Positions 8,135-16,775 of a DNA stretch of 19,011 nucleotides are shown piece after piece. Location of the stretch: NCBI GenBank assembly GCA_030625465.1, contig DAOUQS010000009.1, forward strand, positions 1-19,011, written 5' to 3'. The translations under genes were made by a program, and so were the position numbers. Position 1 is the stretch's first letter; every line of letters starts with the position of its first letter. Origin of the DNA: Amylibacter sp. Lineage in GTDB: Bacteria > Pseudomonadota > Alphaproteobacteria > Rhodobacterales > Rhodobacteraceae. The notes under the pieces are model-generated. The model did no database searches, had not been told where the DNA came from, and worked only from the letters and a program-made list of their open reading frames with translations.

Positions 8135-8901
8135 GTCATATCCTTAAAGAATGCAGCAATGCGCTGCTGTGCTTCATCTGTTTCCCAACGGTCTGCCAAG
8201 GCATTAACCGTCAATTCAATATCATTTTCAACATCACGGCCCTGCATTTGTTGCAACAAGGCTTTGGCCTGCGCCACAGCCCCGGGGGCGGTTTTCAAAA
8301 TCGGTTTTATCTCTGCCTCAATCGCTGCATCCATTTCATCTGCGGCACAAACCGAACTGACCAGCCCTGCACGCAAGGCCAGATCTGTGTCAAATGATTT
8401 GGCAGTGAAAAATACCTGCCGCGCATAGGTTTCCGACAAACGGCGCAACACAAAAGGCCCGATGGTAGCAGGGATCAGACCCAGCTTTGTTTCGGTCAGG
8501 GCAAAACGTGCGCCTTTAACCGCGACAACAATATCGCAAACCGCCATCATGCCGATACCGCCGCCATAAGCGTTACCCTCAACGCGCCCGATCAGGGGTT
8601 TTGGCAAGGCGTTCAGACCTGCCAGCATATTGGCCAGCAACCGCGCCTCGGTGATTTTACCGGCGCGGTCTTGTGCCGCTTGGGCGCGCATCCAGTTCAG
8701 ATCAGCGCCTGCGCAAAAACTTTTGCCCTGTGCGGCCAGAATAACCGCGCGCACTTTATCATCCGCCCCAAGGGCCTGCGTTGCGGCTGTAATCTCGGCC
8801 ATCATCTGGCCATTCATCGCATTGTGTTTTTTAGGTCGCGCCAGTGTCAGCGTGGCAATGCCGCGTGTATCAACTATAACTTCAATCGTGTTATACAGCA
8901 T
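8131..8901 (-). CDS. liuC: 3-methylglutaconyl-CoA hydratase
   Basis: This 256-residue crotonase-fold protein converts 3-methylglutaconyl-CoA to 3-hydroxy-3-methylglutaryl-CoA in leucine breakdown. SFCAGADLNWM (residues 61-71) is typical of the LiuC/AUH group. Glu137 in ALTETKLG matches the second catalytic glutamate of hydratases, while the position of the first is Gly117 within GGGIG, unlike the enoyl-CoA hydratase at the end of this operon. The assignment therefore rests on subgroup motifs plus its place beside HMG-CoA lyase. It overlaps liuE by 11 bases and has a strong AGGAG Shine-Dalgarno site 6 bases before the ATG, inside the liuE end. Confidence 0.88.
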   Translation of the reverse strand: MLYNTIEVIVDTRGIATLTLARPKKHNAMNGQMMAEITAATQALGADDKVRAVILAAQGKSFCAGADLNWMRAQAAQDRAGKITEARLLANMLAGLNALPKPLIGRVEGNAYGGGIGMMAVCDIVVAVKGARFALTETKLGLIPATIGPFVLRRLSETYARQVFFTAKSFDTDLALRAGLVSSVCAADEMDAAIEAEIKPILKTAPGAVAQAKALLQQMQGRDVENDIELTVNALADRWETDEAQQRIAAFFKDMT

Positions 8902-9763
8902 CTGATACTCCTGCTATGTTGCTTTGCAAATAATCTTGCGCCATCTGTAGTTTTTCCAAATCCAACCCTGTCTGCCAGCCTGCATCATACAGCATTTCGA
9001 CCAGCGGAATGGTTGACAAATTGCCCTTGGCGCCCGGCGCATAAGGGCAACCGCCCAAGCCGCCAATAGCACTGTCAAAGCAGCGTAAACCATAATCCAA
9101 TGCGGTTTTGACATTTTCCAAAGCCGTGCCGTCAGTATCATGGAAATGCCCTGCCAGTTTAGCCGCAGGAACTGTTTTCAGCAAATCATCAAACAAAATA
9201 CCCGTGGTTTCAGGCGTGCCCTTGCCGATAGTATCACCCAATGAAACCTGATAGCAGCCCAAGTCCAACAAAGCTTGCGTAACCTTACGCACCTGCGCAG
9301 GTGCAACTGCACCCTCATAGGGGCAGGCGATGACACAAGACACATACCCGCGCAAAGAAACCCCTGCTGCAAGGGCAGCTTTCGCGACAGGGATGAAGCG
9401 TTCCAGACTTTCGGCAATGGTGCAATTGATGTTCTTTTGGCTGAAACTTTCAGAGGCAGAACCGAAAATTGCCACCTCATCGACACCTGCCTTTAACGCG
9501 GCTTCCAGCCCTTTCATATTGGGCGTCAAAGCCGCATAGGTCACACCGGATTTACGCTTGATCCCTGCCATAACTTCGGTTGAATCCGCCATTTGCGGCA
9601 CCCATTTGGGCGACACGAAACTGGTGGCTTCAATATGGCGCAAGCCAGTTTGTGACAGCAGATCGATCAGCGCGACCTTGTGCTTTGTCGGCACGATTGC
9701 AGGTTCATTTTGCAACCCGTCACGCGGACCCACCTCATATATCGTAACGAAATTATCGGTCAT
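8891..9763 (-). CDS. liuE: Hydroxymethylglutaryl-CoA lyase
   Basis: This 290-residue TIM-barrel lyase of the HMGL-like family cleaves HMG-CoA to acetyl-CoA and acetoacetate. GPRDGLQNE (residues 12-20) carries the metal-binding and catalytic aspartate. GHFHDT supplies the metal ligands His206 and His208. The HMG-CoA lyase signature GGLGGCPYAPGAKGN contains the catalytic Cys239, equivalent to human Cys266, which separates it from isopropylmalate and homocitrate synthases. There is no targeting sequence. Its start overlaps the stop of liuD by 4 bases. Acetoacetate must then be activated; the operon holds no obvious CoA-transferase, so the AMP-forming ligase further upstream is a candidate. Confidence 0.95.
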   Translation of the reverse strand: MTDNFVTIYEVGPRDGLQNEPAIVPTKHKVALIDLLSQTGLRHIEATSFVSPKWVPQMADSTEVMAGIKRKSGVTYAALTPNMKGLEAALKAGVDEVAIFGSASESFSQKNINCTIAESLERFIPVAKAALAAGVSLRGYVSCVIACPYEGAVAPAQVRKVTQALLDLGCYQVSLGDTIGKGTPETTGILFDDLLKTVPAAKLAGHFHDTDGTALENVKTALDYGLRCFDSAIGGLGGCPYAPGAKGNLSTIPLVEMLYDAGWQTGLDLEKLQMAQDYLQSNIAGVSDAV

Positions 9764-11709
9764 TCGGCCAACTCTTCCAGCACCACAAGCTGGCTGCCTT
9801 CATCAACGGCCGCCGAGGCTGCACAAAACACATCCGCGATCACCCCGTCGCGGGGTGCCACCAGTGCATGTTCCATTTTCATTGCTTCCAGCACCAGCAT
9901 GGGATCGCCCTTTTTCACGGTATCGCCAATAGCTACATGAACAATACTGACAACCCCTGTCATCGGTGCGAAAACGCAATCGGCGTTGCCATCCTGGGCC
10001 TGACTTGCCGCCAGTGGATCAATCGCTTCAAAGGTAAACTGTTCGCCATCAAGTTTCACCGTAATCGACCGGTCATGTTTGACCACAAGGGCCGTCAGGT
10101 TTTTCGATCCGGTCCGTGCAGAGACATGGGTTTGCCCACGTGTCACGTTCTGAAAAGCATGGGTTTCATCATCCTGCGACAGGCTGATATTACTGCCGCC
10201 ATCAAACTGCAAACACCCGGAAAAATCAGTTAAACCAAGCGATTGCGTAGCCTTGCCCCATAGCTGCCAGCCAAGCCGAGACGCTTGCGGATCAACATCA
10301 TGTGCGGCCAAACCGGCCGAGATAACGGCAAAGGCTGGCGGGGTATTTTCCGCCATCAGGCTATCGGATTTACGCGCGATCAACCCCGTGTCGAAGCGGG
10401 ATTGCGCAAAATCAGGATCAGCACAAAGCCGTGATAGAAAGGTAAGGTTGGTTTGCGTTCCGGCGCAAATCGTCTGGTTCAAACCCTGTTGCAACGTGGC
10501 CAATGCCGCATCGCGTGTGGGTTCATGCGTGATCAGTTTTGCGATCATCGGATCGTAAAACGGGCTAACTTTATCGCCACTGCGCACGCCTGTATCGGCA
10601 CGACATCCGGCACCGAACTGCACATGGTGCAAGGTGCCGGGGGCTGGCATGAAATCGTTTTGCGGGTCTTCGGCGTAGATACGCGCTTCAAACGCATGGC
10701 CTTGAATGTGCAGCTGATCTTGGGTCAAAGGCAAAGGCTCATTTGCGGCCACGCGCAACTGCCATTCCACCAGATCCTGCCCCGTGATCGCTTCGGTCAC
10801 AGGGTGTTCCACCTGCAATCTTGTATTCATTTCCATGAACCAGAAACCGTCCACCCGCAGGGGGCCAGAACCATCCACGATAAACTCGATCGTGCCCGCA
10901 CCTTCGTAATTTATCTGTGCTGCCGCCCGCGTGGCCGCCGTTGTCATCGCGGCGCGCACATCCGTGGGCATGTCGGGTGCAGGGGCTTCTTCTATCACCT
11001 TTTGGTGGCGGCGTTGTAATGAACAATCGCGTTCGAACAGATGCACGATATTGCCGTGGCTATCGCCAAAAACCTGCACTTCGATATGGCGGGGGGCAGT
11101 GATGTATTTCTCGATCAACACATGGGCGTCACCAAAGCTGGCTTTGCCTTCACGTTGCGCAGACGCCAGATGTGTAGCAAAATCCGCAGGCTTTTCAACC
11201 AGACGCATCCCCTTGCCGCCGCCGCCGGCACGGGCTTTGATCAACACGGGATAACCGATTTTTACAGCTTCACCGGCCAGAAAATCCGCATCCTGATTTG
11301 CACCGTGATAGCCAGGCACAACGGGCACGCCTGCCTCTTCCATCAAATACTTGGCCTGATCTTTCAAACCCATCTTGCGAATAGCATCCGCTGACGGGCC
11401 GATAAAAACCAGCCCTGCCTGCGCCAGTTTTTCAGCAAACTCCGGATTTTCCGACAAGAAGCCATAACCGGGATGCACCGCTTGCGCACCGGTTTGCAAC
11501 GCGACTTCAATCACGCGATCACTTTGCAGATAGCTGTCAGTTGCCGCAGACCCGCCGATATGCACGGCTTCATCAGCCAAGGCGACATGCAGCGCGTCCG
11601 CGTCCGCATCGGAATAAACCGCAACGGTGGCCACGCCCATGCGTTTGGCGGTTTTGATAATGCGGCAAGCGATTTCGCCACGGTTTGCAATCAGTATTTT
11701 CGTGAACAT
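9760..11709 (-). CDS. liuD: Methylcrotonyl-CoA carboxylase alpha (biotin-carrying) subunit
   Basis: This 649-residue biotin-dependent subunit carboxylates its own biotin with ATP and bicarbonate; the LiuB partner then transfers the carboxyl group to 3-methylcrotonyl-CoA. MFTKILIANRGEIACRI opens the biotin carboxylase domain. The ATP-grasp glycine loop ARAGGGGKGM and the MNTRLQVEHPVTE block follow. The C-terminal biotinyl domain has EAMKMEH, with the biotinylated Lys about 38 residues from the end. I prefer the ATG at 11709 over the in-frame GTG at 11718: it gives the family's standard N-terminus, and AGGGG right after the liuB stop lies 8 bases before it. Propionyl-CoA carboxylase alpha is the main alternative, made unlikely by the adjacent liuB, liuC and liuE. 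Confidence 0.95.
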   Translation of the reverse strand: MFTKILIANRGEIACRIIKTAKRMGVATVAVYSDADADALHVALADEAVHIGGSAATDSYLQSDRVIEVALQTGAQAVHPGYGFLSENPEFAEKLAQAGLVFIGPSADAIRKMGLKDQAKYLMEEAGVPVVPGYHGANQDADFLAGEAVKIGYPVLIKARAGGGGKGMRLVEKPADFATHLASAQREGKASFGDAHVLIEKYITAPRHIEVQVFGDSHGNIVHLFERDCSLQRRHQKVIEEAPAPDMPTDVRAAMTTAATRAAAQINYEGAGTIEFIVDGSGPLRVDGFWFMEMNTRLQVEHPVTEAITGQDLVEWQLRVAANEPLPLTQDQLHIQGHAFEARIYAEDPQNDFMPAPGTLHHVQFGAGCRADTGVRSGDKVSPFYDPMIAKLITHEPTRDAALATLQQGLNQTICAGTQTNLTFLSRLCADPDFAQSRFDTGLIARKSDSLMAENTPPAFAVISAGLAAHDVDPQASRLGWQLWGKATQSLGLTDFSGCLQFDGGSNISLSQDDETHAFQNVTRGQTHVSARTGSKNLTALVVKHDRSITVKLDGEQFTFEAIDPLAASQAQDGNADCVFAPMTGVVSIVHVAIGDTVKKGDPMLVLEAMKMEHALVAPRDGVIADVFCAASAAVDEGSQLVVLEELAE

Positions 11710-11720
11710 CAGATCCACCC

Positions 11721-13328
11721 CTACATTCTAAAGACGCTGAAACGCGTCTCTTCAATCGGTGCATTCAAAGCGGCCTTTAATGACAAAGCCACCACATCGC
11801 GGGTTTTACGCGGGTCGATAATCCCATCATCCCAAAGCCGTGCAGATGCATAAAGCGGTTGTGATTGCTCTGCAAACTGATCCAGTATCGGTTGCTTCAA
11901 CTTGCGTTCATCTTCGTCCGAAAACGTCCCGCCTTTGGCTTCAATCGCGTCGCGCGTCACGGTTGCCATCACACCTGCCGCCTGTTCACCACCCATCACC
12001 GATATTTTTGCATTCGGCCACATCCACATGAAACGCGGCCCGTATGCGCGCCCGCACATACCATAATTTCCCGCACCATAAGAGCCGCCAACCACCACGG
12101 TGATCTTCGGCACGTCAGCACAAGATACCGCCGCGACCAGCTTGGCCCCGTCTTTAGCAATTCCGCCCGCTTCGTATTTCGCACCCACCATAAAGCCGGT
12201 GATATTTTGTAAAAACAGCAGCGGGATTCTGCGTTTACAGCACAGCTGAATGAAATGCGCACCCTTCTGACTGCTTTCGGAAAACAGCACACCGTTATTG
12301 GCCAATATGCCAACGGGCATCCCGTCAATATGAGCAAAGCCACAAATAAGGGTTGCACCGAAGCGTTCCTTGAATTCCTCGAATTCAGAGCCATCAATAA
12401 TCCGCCCGATAATCTCTCGAATATCAAACGGCGTTTTGGCGTCTTTGGGGACAACGCCCAGCAATTCGGACGGGTCAAGTACAGGCGGCTTTGGCGCGCG
12501 GCCTTTAATGGCGGGTGCAGGTATATCGCCCAGATTGCGCACGCATTGACGCGCCAGCGCCAGCGCATGGGCATCATCGTTTGCCAGATAATCCGCGACA
12601 CCTGAAAGGCGCGTATGCGTGTCGCCACCGCCCAGCGTTTCGGCATCGACTATTTCGCCTGTCGCCTCTTTCAACAGCGGCGGGCCTGCCAGAAAAATCG
12701 TGCCTTGTTCCTTGACGATAATTGTCTGATCCGACATCGCAGGCACATAGGCCCCGCCTGCGGTGCAAGACCCCAAAACCACCGCGATTTGGGTGATGCC
12801 CTTGGCGCTCATCCGTGCCTGATTGTAAAAAATCCGCCCAAAATGTTCTTTGTCGGCAAACACCTCATCCTGATTGGGCAGGTTGGCCCCGCCACTGTCC
12901 ACAAGGTAAATGCACGGCAGATTGTTTTCTTCAGCAATGGCCTGCGCGCGCAAATGTTTTTTAACCGTCAGCGGAAAATACGTACCACCTTTGACGGTTG
13001 CGTCATTGCACACGATCATGCAGTCGCGACCTTCAACCGTACCAATGCCCGCGATAACACCGGCGGCGGGCAGATCAGTGTTGTAAACATCATGCGCCGC
13101 AAACAGGCCGATTTCCAGAAAAGCCGAGCCCGCATCCAGCAGTGCCGCCACACGATCACGCGACAGCATTTTACCGCGCGCAAGGTGGCGGGCGCGCGAA
13201 CGTTCATTGCCGCCTTTTGATATTTCTGCGGCAAGTTCGGAAATGCCGTCCAGCAAAGCTTTGTTTGCTTCTGCATTCGCCGCAAAGTCCGCGCTTTGCA
13301 CATTCAGTTTTGTCTTTATCACAGCCAT
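11721..13328 (-). CDS. liuB: Methylcrotonyl-CoA carboxylase beta (carboxyltransferase) subunit
   Basis: This 535-residue carboxyltransferase forms the second half of MCC and moves CO2 from biotin to 3-methylcrotonyl-CoA. N-terminal features include [17 protein letters not shown] and [15 protein letters not shown]. The C-terminal half has [22 protein letters not shown] and [15 protein letters not shown], the last being typical of MCC rather than propionyl-CoA carboxylase beta. The length fits bacterial MCC beta. Its ATG overlaps the stop of the acyl-CoA synthetase by one base (TAATG), and liuD follows immediately, so the subunits should be made in a coupled manner. Confidence 0.95.
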   Translation of the reverse strand: MAVIKTKLNVQSADFAANAEANKALLDGISELAAEISKGGNERSRARHLARGKMLSRDRVAALLDAGSAFLEIGLFAAHDVYNTDLPAAGVIAGIGTVEGRDCMIVCNDATVKGGTYFPLTVKKHLRAQAIAEENNLPCIYLVDSGGANLPNQDEVFADKEHFGRIFYNQARMSAKGITQIAVVLGSCTAGGAYVPAMSDQTIIVKEQGTIFLAGPPLLKEATGEIVDAETLGGGDTHTRLSGVADYLANDDAHALALARQCVRNLGDIPAPAIKGRAPKPPVLDPSELLGVVPKDAKTPFDIREIIGRIIDGSEFEEFKERFGATLICGFAHIDGMPVGILANNGVLFSESSQKGAHFIQLCCKRRIPLLFLQNITGFMVGAKYEAGGIAKDGAKLVAAVSCADVPKITVVVGGSYGAGNYGMCGRAYGPRFMWMWPNAKISVMGGEQAAGVMATVTRDAIEAKGGTFSDEDERKLKQPILDQFAEQSQPLYASARLWDDGIIDPRKTRDVVALSLKAALNAPIEETRFSVFRM

Positions 13329-14914
13329 TATTCAGCCCCTGCTTCTGCGCATGCGCGCGCTTTCAATTCTTTTCGGATAATCTTGCCCGTGACCGTCATC
13401 GGCAGGGCGTCCACGAATGCAACTTCACGCGGGTATTCATGGGCGGCCAGACTGCCTGCAACATGGGATTGCAATTCTTTGACCAGCGCATCACCGGGTG
13501 CAAACCCATCGTTCAGCTTTACATAAGCCTTCACAATTTCGGTGCGTTTGGGGTCGGGTTTGCCCACCACGGCAACGGCTGCAACCGCCGCATGCGCCAA
13601 CAAACAATTTTCTATTGCACTTGGCCCGATACGGTATCCCGCCGAAGTGATCACATCATCCTGCCGTCCGACAAAGCGGATAAAACCATCTTCAATAATG
13701 CCGCGATCACCCGTCACCAGCCAATTGCCGCGAAATTTTTCGGCCGTAGCGGTCGGGTTCTGCCAGTATTCCAGCATCATCACAGGACTGCCACGGCCCA
13801 CCGCGATATCACCCTCGCAACCGGTTGGCAGGCCATTTTCATCAATCACAGCCACATCGTGACCGGGAACGACACGGCCTGCACAACCGGTCGGGGAGGT
13901 AAACAGTTCGGCACAGGAAGACACAACCATGTTGCATTCCGTCTGGCCGTAAAATTCGTTTATCGTCAGGCCAAAGGCGGCTTTACCCCAGCTTATCAAG
14001 GCACTGCCCAAGGGTTCACCGCCTGATGCAACTGTACGCAATCCCGATATATGAACACCTTCTTGTTTCAGCATTTTCAGGGCCGTAGGCGGGAAAAATA
14101 CATTGCGAACACCACCGTCGGCGATGGTTTTCTGACAGCCCGCAGCACTGAATTTCTGCATCCGCGCGGCCACAACGGGTATGCCGTGATGCAGCCCCGG
14201 CATCAGTACATCCAGCAAGCCACCAATCCATGCCCAGTCCGCAGGCGTCCACAGGCAATCGCCATCCTTAGGCAGGAAATCATGGCTTAGCTCGACACCC
14301 GGCAAATGGCCCAGCAATGTGCGGTGTGCCAGCAAAGCACCTTTGGGCGCACCCGTGGTGCCAGAGGTATAGATCAAAATCGCAGGGTCATCGGCAGATG
14401 TATCTTGTGGTTTAAACCCGGTTGCGTCTTGATCAAACGTAGTGGTTTCAGGGCAAATCACATGTTCCATCGCGGGTAACTGATCTAGCAATGGCGTAAT
14501 GATCTGCAATGCGCCTTCATCAACCACAATCGCTTTCGCGCCCGCATCGTTCAGGCGTGACAGCAATGCCCCGGCCCGAAACAACGTAAACAACGGCACC
14601 GAAATAGCCCCCAATTTCCAAATCGCAATATGGGCCGCCGCCGTCCAAACCGATTGGGTGCGAAACACGCCGACACGGTCGCCTGCACATATGCCTTTGG
14701 CCCGCAGATGTTGCGCCAGATGATCCGACAGATATTGCAACACGGCAAAACTAACATCCGCGCGCGCGCCTTCGGTCAGGTCAATAATCGCGGTGCGGTC
14801 AGGATCAATCGCCGCCCATTTATCGCATACATCCACACCGATATTATACCGTTCGGGAATGTCCCAAACGAAGCTTTCGCACAAAGCATCATATGATGTG
14901 GCGGGGTGCAGCAT
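13328..14914 (-). CDS. AMP-forming acyl-CoA synthetase (medium/short-chain type)
   Basis: This 528-residue ANL-superfamily ligase activates a carboxylic acid via an acyl-adenylate. Its core motifs are complete: P-loop [10 protein letters not shown] (183-192), FYGQTE (321-326), TGDRG (401-405), the hinge region [15 protein letters not shown] (416-430) and the adenylation Lys511 in [10 protein letters not shown]. It resembles the medium-chain/AcsM-like group rather than acetyl- or long-chain synthetases. It sits between liuA and liuB, 3 bases after liuA and overlapping liuB by one base, so its substrate probably belongs to this pathway: isovalerate, isobutyrate, 2-methylbutyrate, methylcrotonate or acetoacetate. 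The choice among them is not visible in the sequence. No membrane segment is seen. Confidence 0.9.
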   Translation of the reverse strand: MLHPATSYDALCESFVWDIPERYNIGVDVCDKWAAIDPDRTAIIDLTEGARADVSFAVLQYLSDHLAQHLRAKGICAGDRVGVFRTQSVWTAAAHIAIWKLGAISVPLFTLFRAGALLSRLNDAGAKAIVVDEGALQIITPLLDQLPAMEHVICPETTTFDQDATGFKPQDTSADDPAILIYTSGTTGAPKGALLAHRTLLGHLPGVELSHDFLPKDGDCLWTPADWAWIGGLLDVLMPGLHHGIPVVAARMQKFSAAGCQKTIADGGVRNVFFPPTALKMLKQEGVHISGLRTVASGGEPLGSALISWGKAAFGLTINEFYGQTECNMVVSSCAELFTSPTGCAGRVVPGHDVAVIDENGLPTGCEGDIAVGRGSPVMMLEYWQNPTATAEKFRGNWLVTGDRGIIEDGFIRFVGRQDDVITSAGYRIGPSAIENCLLAHAAVAAVAVVGKPDPKRTEIVKAYVKLNDGFAPGDALVKELQSHVAGSLAAHEYPREVAFVDALPMTVTGKIIRKELKARACAEAGAE

Positions 14915-14917
14915 AGG

Positions 14918-16084
14918 CTAACCCGCAGTCTCGTTAAACAGTTCACGCCCGATCAACATGCGGCGAATTTCCGAGGTGCCCGCACCGATTTCATACAACT
15001 TGGCATCGCGCAACAAACGCCCCGTCGGGTAGTCATTGATATAACCGTTACCGCCCAGACATTGAATGGCTTCCAACGCGACTTGCGTGGCTTTTTCGGC
15101 AGCATAAAGTATACAACCTGCACTGTCCTTGCGCGAGGTTTGACCACGGTCACAACCCTGCGCCACCGCATAAACATAGGCGCGGCACGCGTTCATTGTC
15201 GTATACATATCGGCGATTTTACCCTGCATCAGCTGAAAGGTGCCGATCGGTTTGCCGAACTGTTCACGCTCATGCACGTAAGGTACCACCACATCCATTG
15301 CAGCCGCCATAATGCCGATGGGCCCTGCGGCCAAAGTCACCCGTTCATAGTCGAGACCCGACATCAAAACATTCACGCCCTTGCCCTCTTCCGCCAGAAT
15401 ATTTTCGAACGGTACCAGACAATCCTTGAAGATCAGCTCACAAGTATTTGACCCACGCATCCCCAACTTGTCCAGCTTTGGCCCGGTGGAAAACCCGTCC
15501 ATGCCACGCTCGACCAAAAGGGCGGTTAGCCCTTTGGGGCCGGCATCTGGGTCAGTCTTGGCATAGACGATCAGCGTGTTCGCATCCGGCCCGTTTGTGA
15601 TCCACATTTTGTTGCCGTTCAGCATGAAACCGTCGTTGCGTTTTTCCGCCTTAAGCTTCATCGAAACAACGTCTGAACCCGCACCCGGTTCCGACATCGC
15701 AAGTGATCCCACATGCGCACCCGAAATCAGTTTCGGCAAATATTTTGCCTTTTGTTCGGCCGTGCCCCAGCGATTGATCTGGTTGATACAAAGATTGGAA
15801 TGCGCGCCATACGACAGACCAACCGAGGCACTGGCCCGGCTGATTTCCTCTATCGCGATGCAATGTGCCAAGTAGCCCATCGCAACCCCGCCGTCATCTT
15901 CGGGAACGGTAATACCGTGCAGGCCAAGCGCGCCCATTTTTTCCCACAGGTCTGCGGGAAATTCGTTTGTTTGGTCAATTTCAGCCGCACGCGGGGCTAT
16001 TTCATCCGTCGCAAACCGGCGCACGGTTTCGCGTAACGCATCAATATCCTCGCCCAAATTAAAATTCATTGTCGCATCAAACAT
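14918..16084 (-). CDS. liuA: Isovaleryl-CoA dehydrogenase
   Basis: This 388-residue FAD-dependent acyl-CoA dehydrogenase oxidises isovaleryl-CoA to 3-methylcrotonyl-CoA, the first step after the keto-acid dehydrogenase in leucine breakdown. The diagnostic feature is the catalytic base on the G helix, Glu247 in [10 protein letters not shown] (human IVD Glu254). The C-terminal site used by most family members reads GAGTSEIRR, with Gly in place of the usual Glu. [10 protein letters not shown] marks the FAD/substrate site. The chosen ATG at 16084 has AAGGG 8 bases upstream and overlaps the TetR gene by 8 bases; an internal ATG five codons on is less well placed. Confidence 0.95.
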   Translation of the reverse strand: MFDATMNFNLGEDIDALRETVRRFATDEIAPRAAEIDQTNEFPADLWEKMGALGLHGITVPEDDGGVAMGYLAHCIAIEEISRASASVGLSYGAHSNLCINQINRWGTAEQKAKYLPKLISGAHVGSLAMSEPGAGSDVVSMKLKAEKRNDGFMLNGNKMWITNGPDANTLIVYAKTDPDAGPKGLTALLVERGMDGFSTGPKLDKLGMRGSNTCELIFKDCLVPFENILAEEGKGVNVLMSGLDYERVTLAAGPIGIMAAAMDVVVPYVHEREQFGKPIGTFQLMQGKIADMYTTMNACRAYVYAVAQGCDRGQTSRKDSAGCILYAAEKATQVALEAIQCLGGNGYINDYPTGRLLRDAKLYEIGAGTSEIRRMLIGRELFNETAG

Positions 16085-16691
16085 GTGCTTTCCCTTCTAT
16101 ATCATAACCAACGCTGCGCAATAAAATGGCCGCGTAATAATCTTCTATTTTTGCTTTCGATAACCGCCCCTTGGCGCGGTACCATGTGTTAACCCCGATC
16201 AACGAACCCAGCACAGACATTGCCGCAACATGGGCGTCTTCAACATTGAACTGACCGCTTTCCTGACCCTCACGGATGATTTTACGCACGACTTCTTCGT
16301 AAGCTTTACGCTTTTTCTCAATCCGTTTGTGACCGTCCGCTTCCAGCGAACGCAACTCCATAAACGAGATGAAAACATCGTCGGCGCGCGTAATATTATA
16401 ACTGATATGGAAGCGCACAAAGCTTTCCAGCTTTTGCGCCGGCGTCATGCCTGCGACATCCACCTGCCCCCATGCAGCCAACAGGCCGTCCATGTGGTCG
16501 GACATCAAAAGCACCAGAATTTGCTGTTTTGATGGCACATGATTGTAAAGCGCGCCCACATTCACACCCACCGCATCCGCGATCATCCGCATGGAAACGG
16601 CGGCGTAACCGAATTGCGCAATCAATGGCAAAGCCTTTTCTTGAATCGAGGCCTTGGTCTTTGACCCAACTGATCCTTTTATACGTGCCAT
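16077..16691 (-). CDS. TetR/AcrR-family transcriptional regulator of the BCAA operon
   Basis: This 204-residue one-component regulator has an N-terminal TetR helix-turn-helix (about residues 13-58, with the recognition segment [15 protein letters not shown]) and an all-helical C-terminal half that resembles KstR2-type, acyl-CoA-sensing TetR proteins. It is the first gene of the operon and overlaps liuA by 8 bases, so it likely autoregulates and controls the whole cluster. A perfect inverted repeat lies 18-29 bases before its ATG. I infer repression relieved by a pathway CoA ester, by analogy with TetR regulators of acyl-CoA catabolism; the ligand is not shown by the sequence. The start has GAGGG 5 bases upstream. 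Confidence 0.9.
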   Translation of the reverse strand: MARIKGSVGSKTKASIQEKALPLIAQFGYAAVSMRMIADAVGVNVGALYNHVPSKQQILVLLMSDHMDGLLAAWGQVDVAGMTPAQKLESFVRFHISYNITRADDVFISFMELRSLEADGHKRIEKKRKAYEEVVRKIIREGQESGQFNVEDAHVAAMSVLGSLIGVNTWYRAKGRLSKAKIEDYYAAILLRSVGYDIEGKAHV

Positions 16692-16708
16692 GCGGCCCTC
16701 AATTAAAT

Positions 16709-16720
16709 GAACGTTCGTTC
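16709..16720. promoter_or_regulatory. Candidate TetR operator
   Basis: GAACG-TT-CGTTC is a perfect inverted repeat of 5-bp arms and a 2-base spacer. Flanking bases extend the symmetry to 9-bp arms with two mismatches. Its size, symmetry and position, overlapping the predicted -10 region and lying just before the TetR start codon, fit an autorepression site. No second perfect copy was noticed in the window. Confidence 0.6.
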
Positions 16721-16748
16721 TTTAACTATACAATGTAAAATTTGTCAA
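16720..16748 (-). promoter_or_regulatory. Candidate sigma70-type promoter of the BCAA operon
   Basis: On the - strand a consensus -35 TTGACA (16743-16748) is followed after 17 bases by TTAAAG (16720-16725), a weak -10. The -10 abuts the GAACG-TT-CGTTC repeat, so a bound TetR protein would block RNA polymerase. TATAGT in the spacer is closer to a -10 consensus but would lie only 12 bases from the -35. No other convincing promoter was seen inside the operon. Confidence 0.5.
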
Positions 16749-16772
16749 GGATTCCATGATTTGGAATTTTAC
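16735..16772. repeat. Nested inverted repeats between the ligase and TetR genes
   Basis: GTAAAATT (16735-16742) and AATTTTAC (16765-16772) form an 8-bp perfect inverted repeat. Within it, ATTCCA (16751-16756) and TGGAAT (16762-16767) form a second one; the right arms overlap by three bases, so the two hairpins compete. The element begins 3 bases past the ligase stop and contains the -35 box of the TetR promoter. It may be a weak 3'-end hairpin for the ligase transcript or a second protein-binding site; there is no clear T tract. Confidence 0.3.
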
Positions 16773-16775
16773 GAT

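Noticed and set aside
8131..8901. Reading this crotonase-fold gene as a duplicate enoyl-CoA hydratase
   Set aside because: It lacks the first catalytic glutamate (Gly117), carries the LiuC-type FCAGADLNWM motif and sits next to HMG-CoA lyase, so it is a distinct subfamily and not a recent duplication.
11710..11718. GTG start of liuD three codons upstream of the ATG
   Set aside because: The GTG lies inside the AGGGGTGG ribosome-binding region, and the ATG at 11709 gives the standard MFTKILIANRGE N-terminus.
13142..14026. A 294-residue open frame on the + strand antisense to liuB and the acyl-CoA synthetase
   Set aside because: It lies fully opposite two genes with complete catalytic motifs, has low-complexity Cys/His/Arg-rich composition typical of antisense frames, and shows no recognisable domain. 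Other long + strand frames under the operon (for example 14906-15451 and 6818-7393) were rejected for the same reason.
16725..16730. TATAGT-like -10 element in front of the TetR gene
   Set aside because: It matches the consensus better than TTAAAG but lies only about 12 bases from the TTGACA, and no other -35 at proper distance was found.
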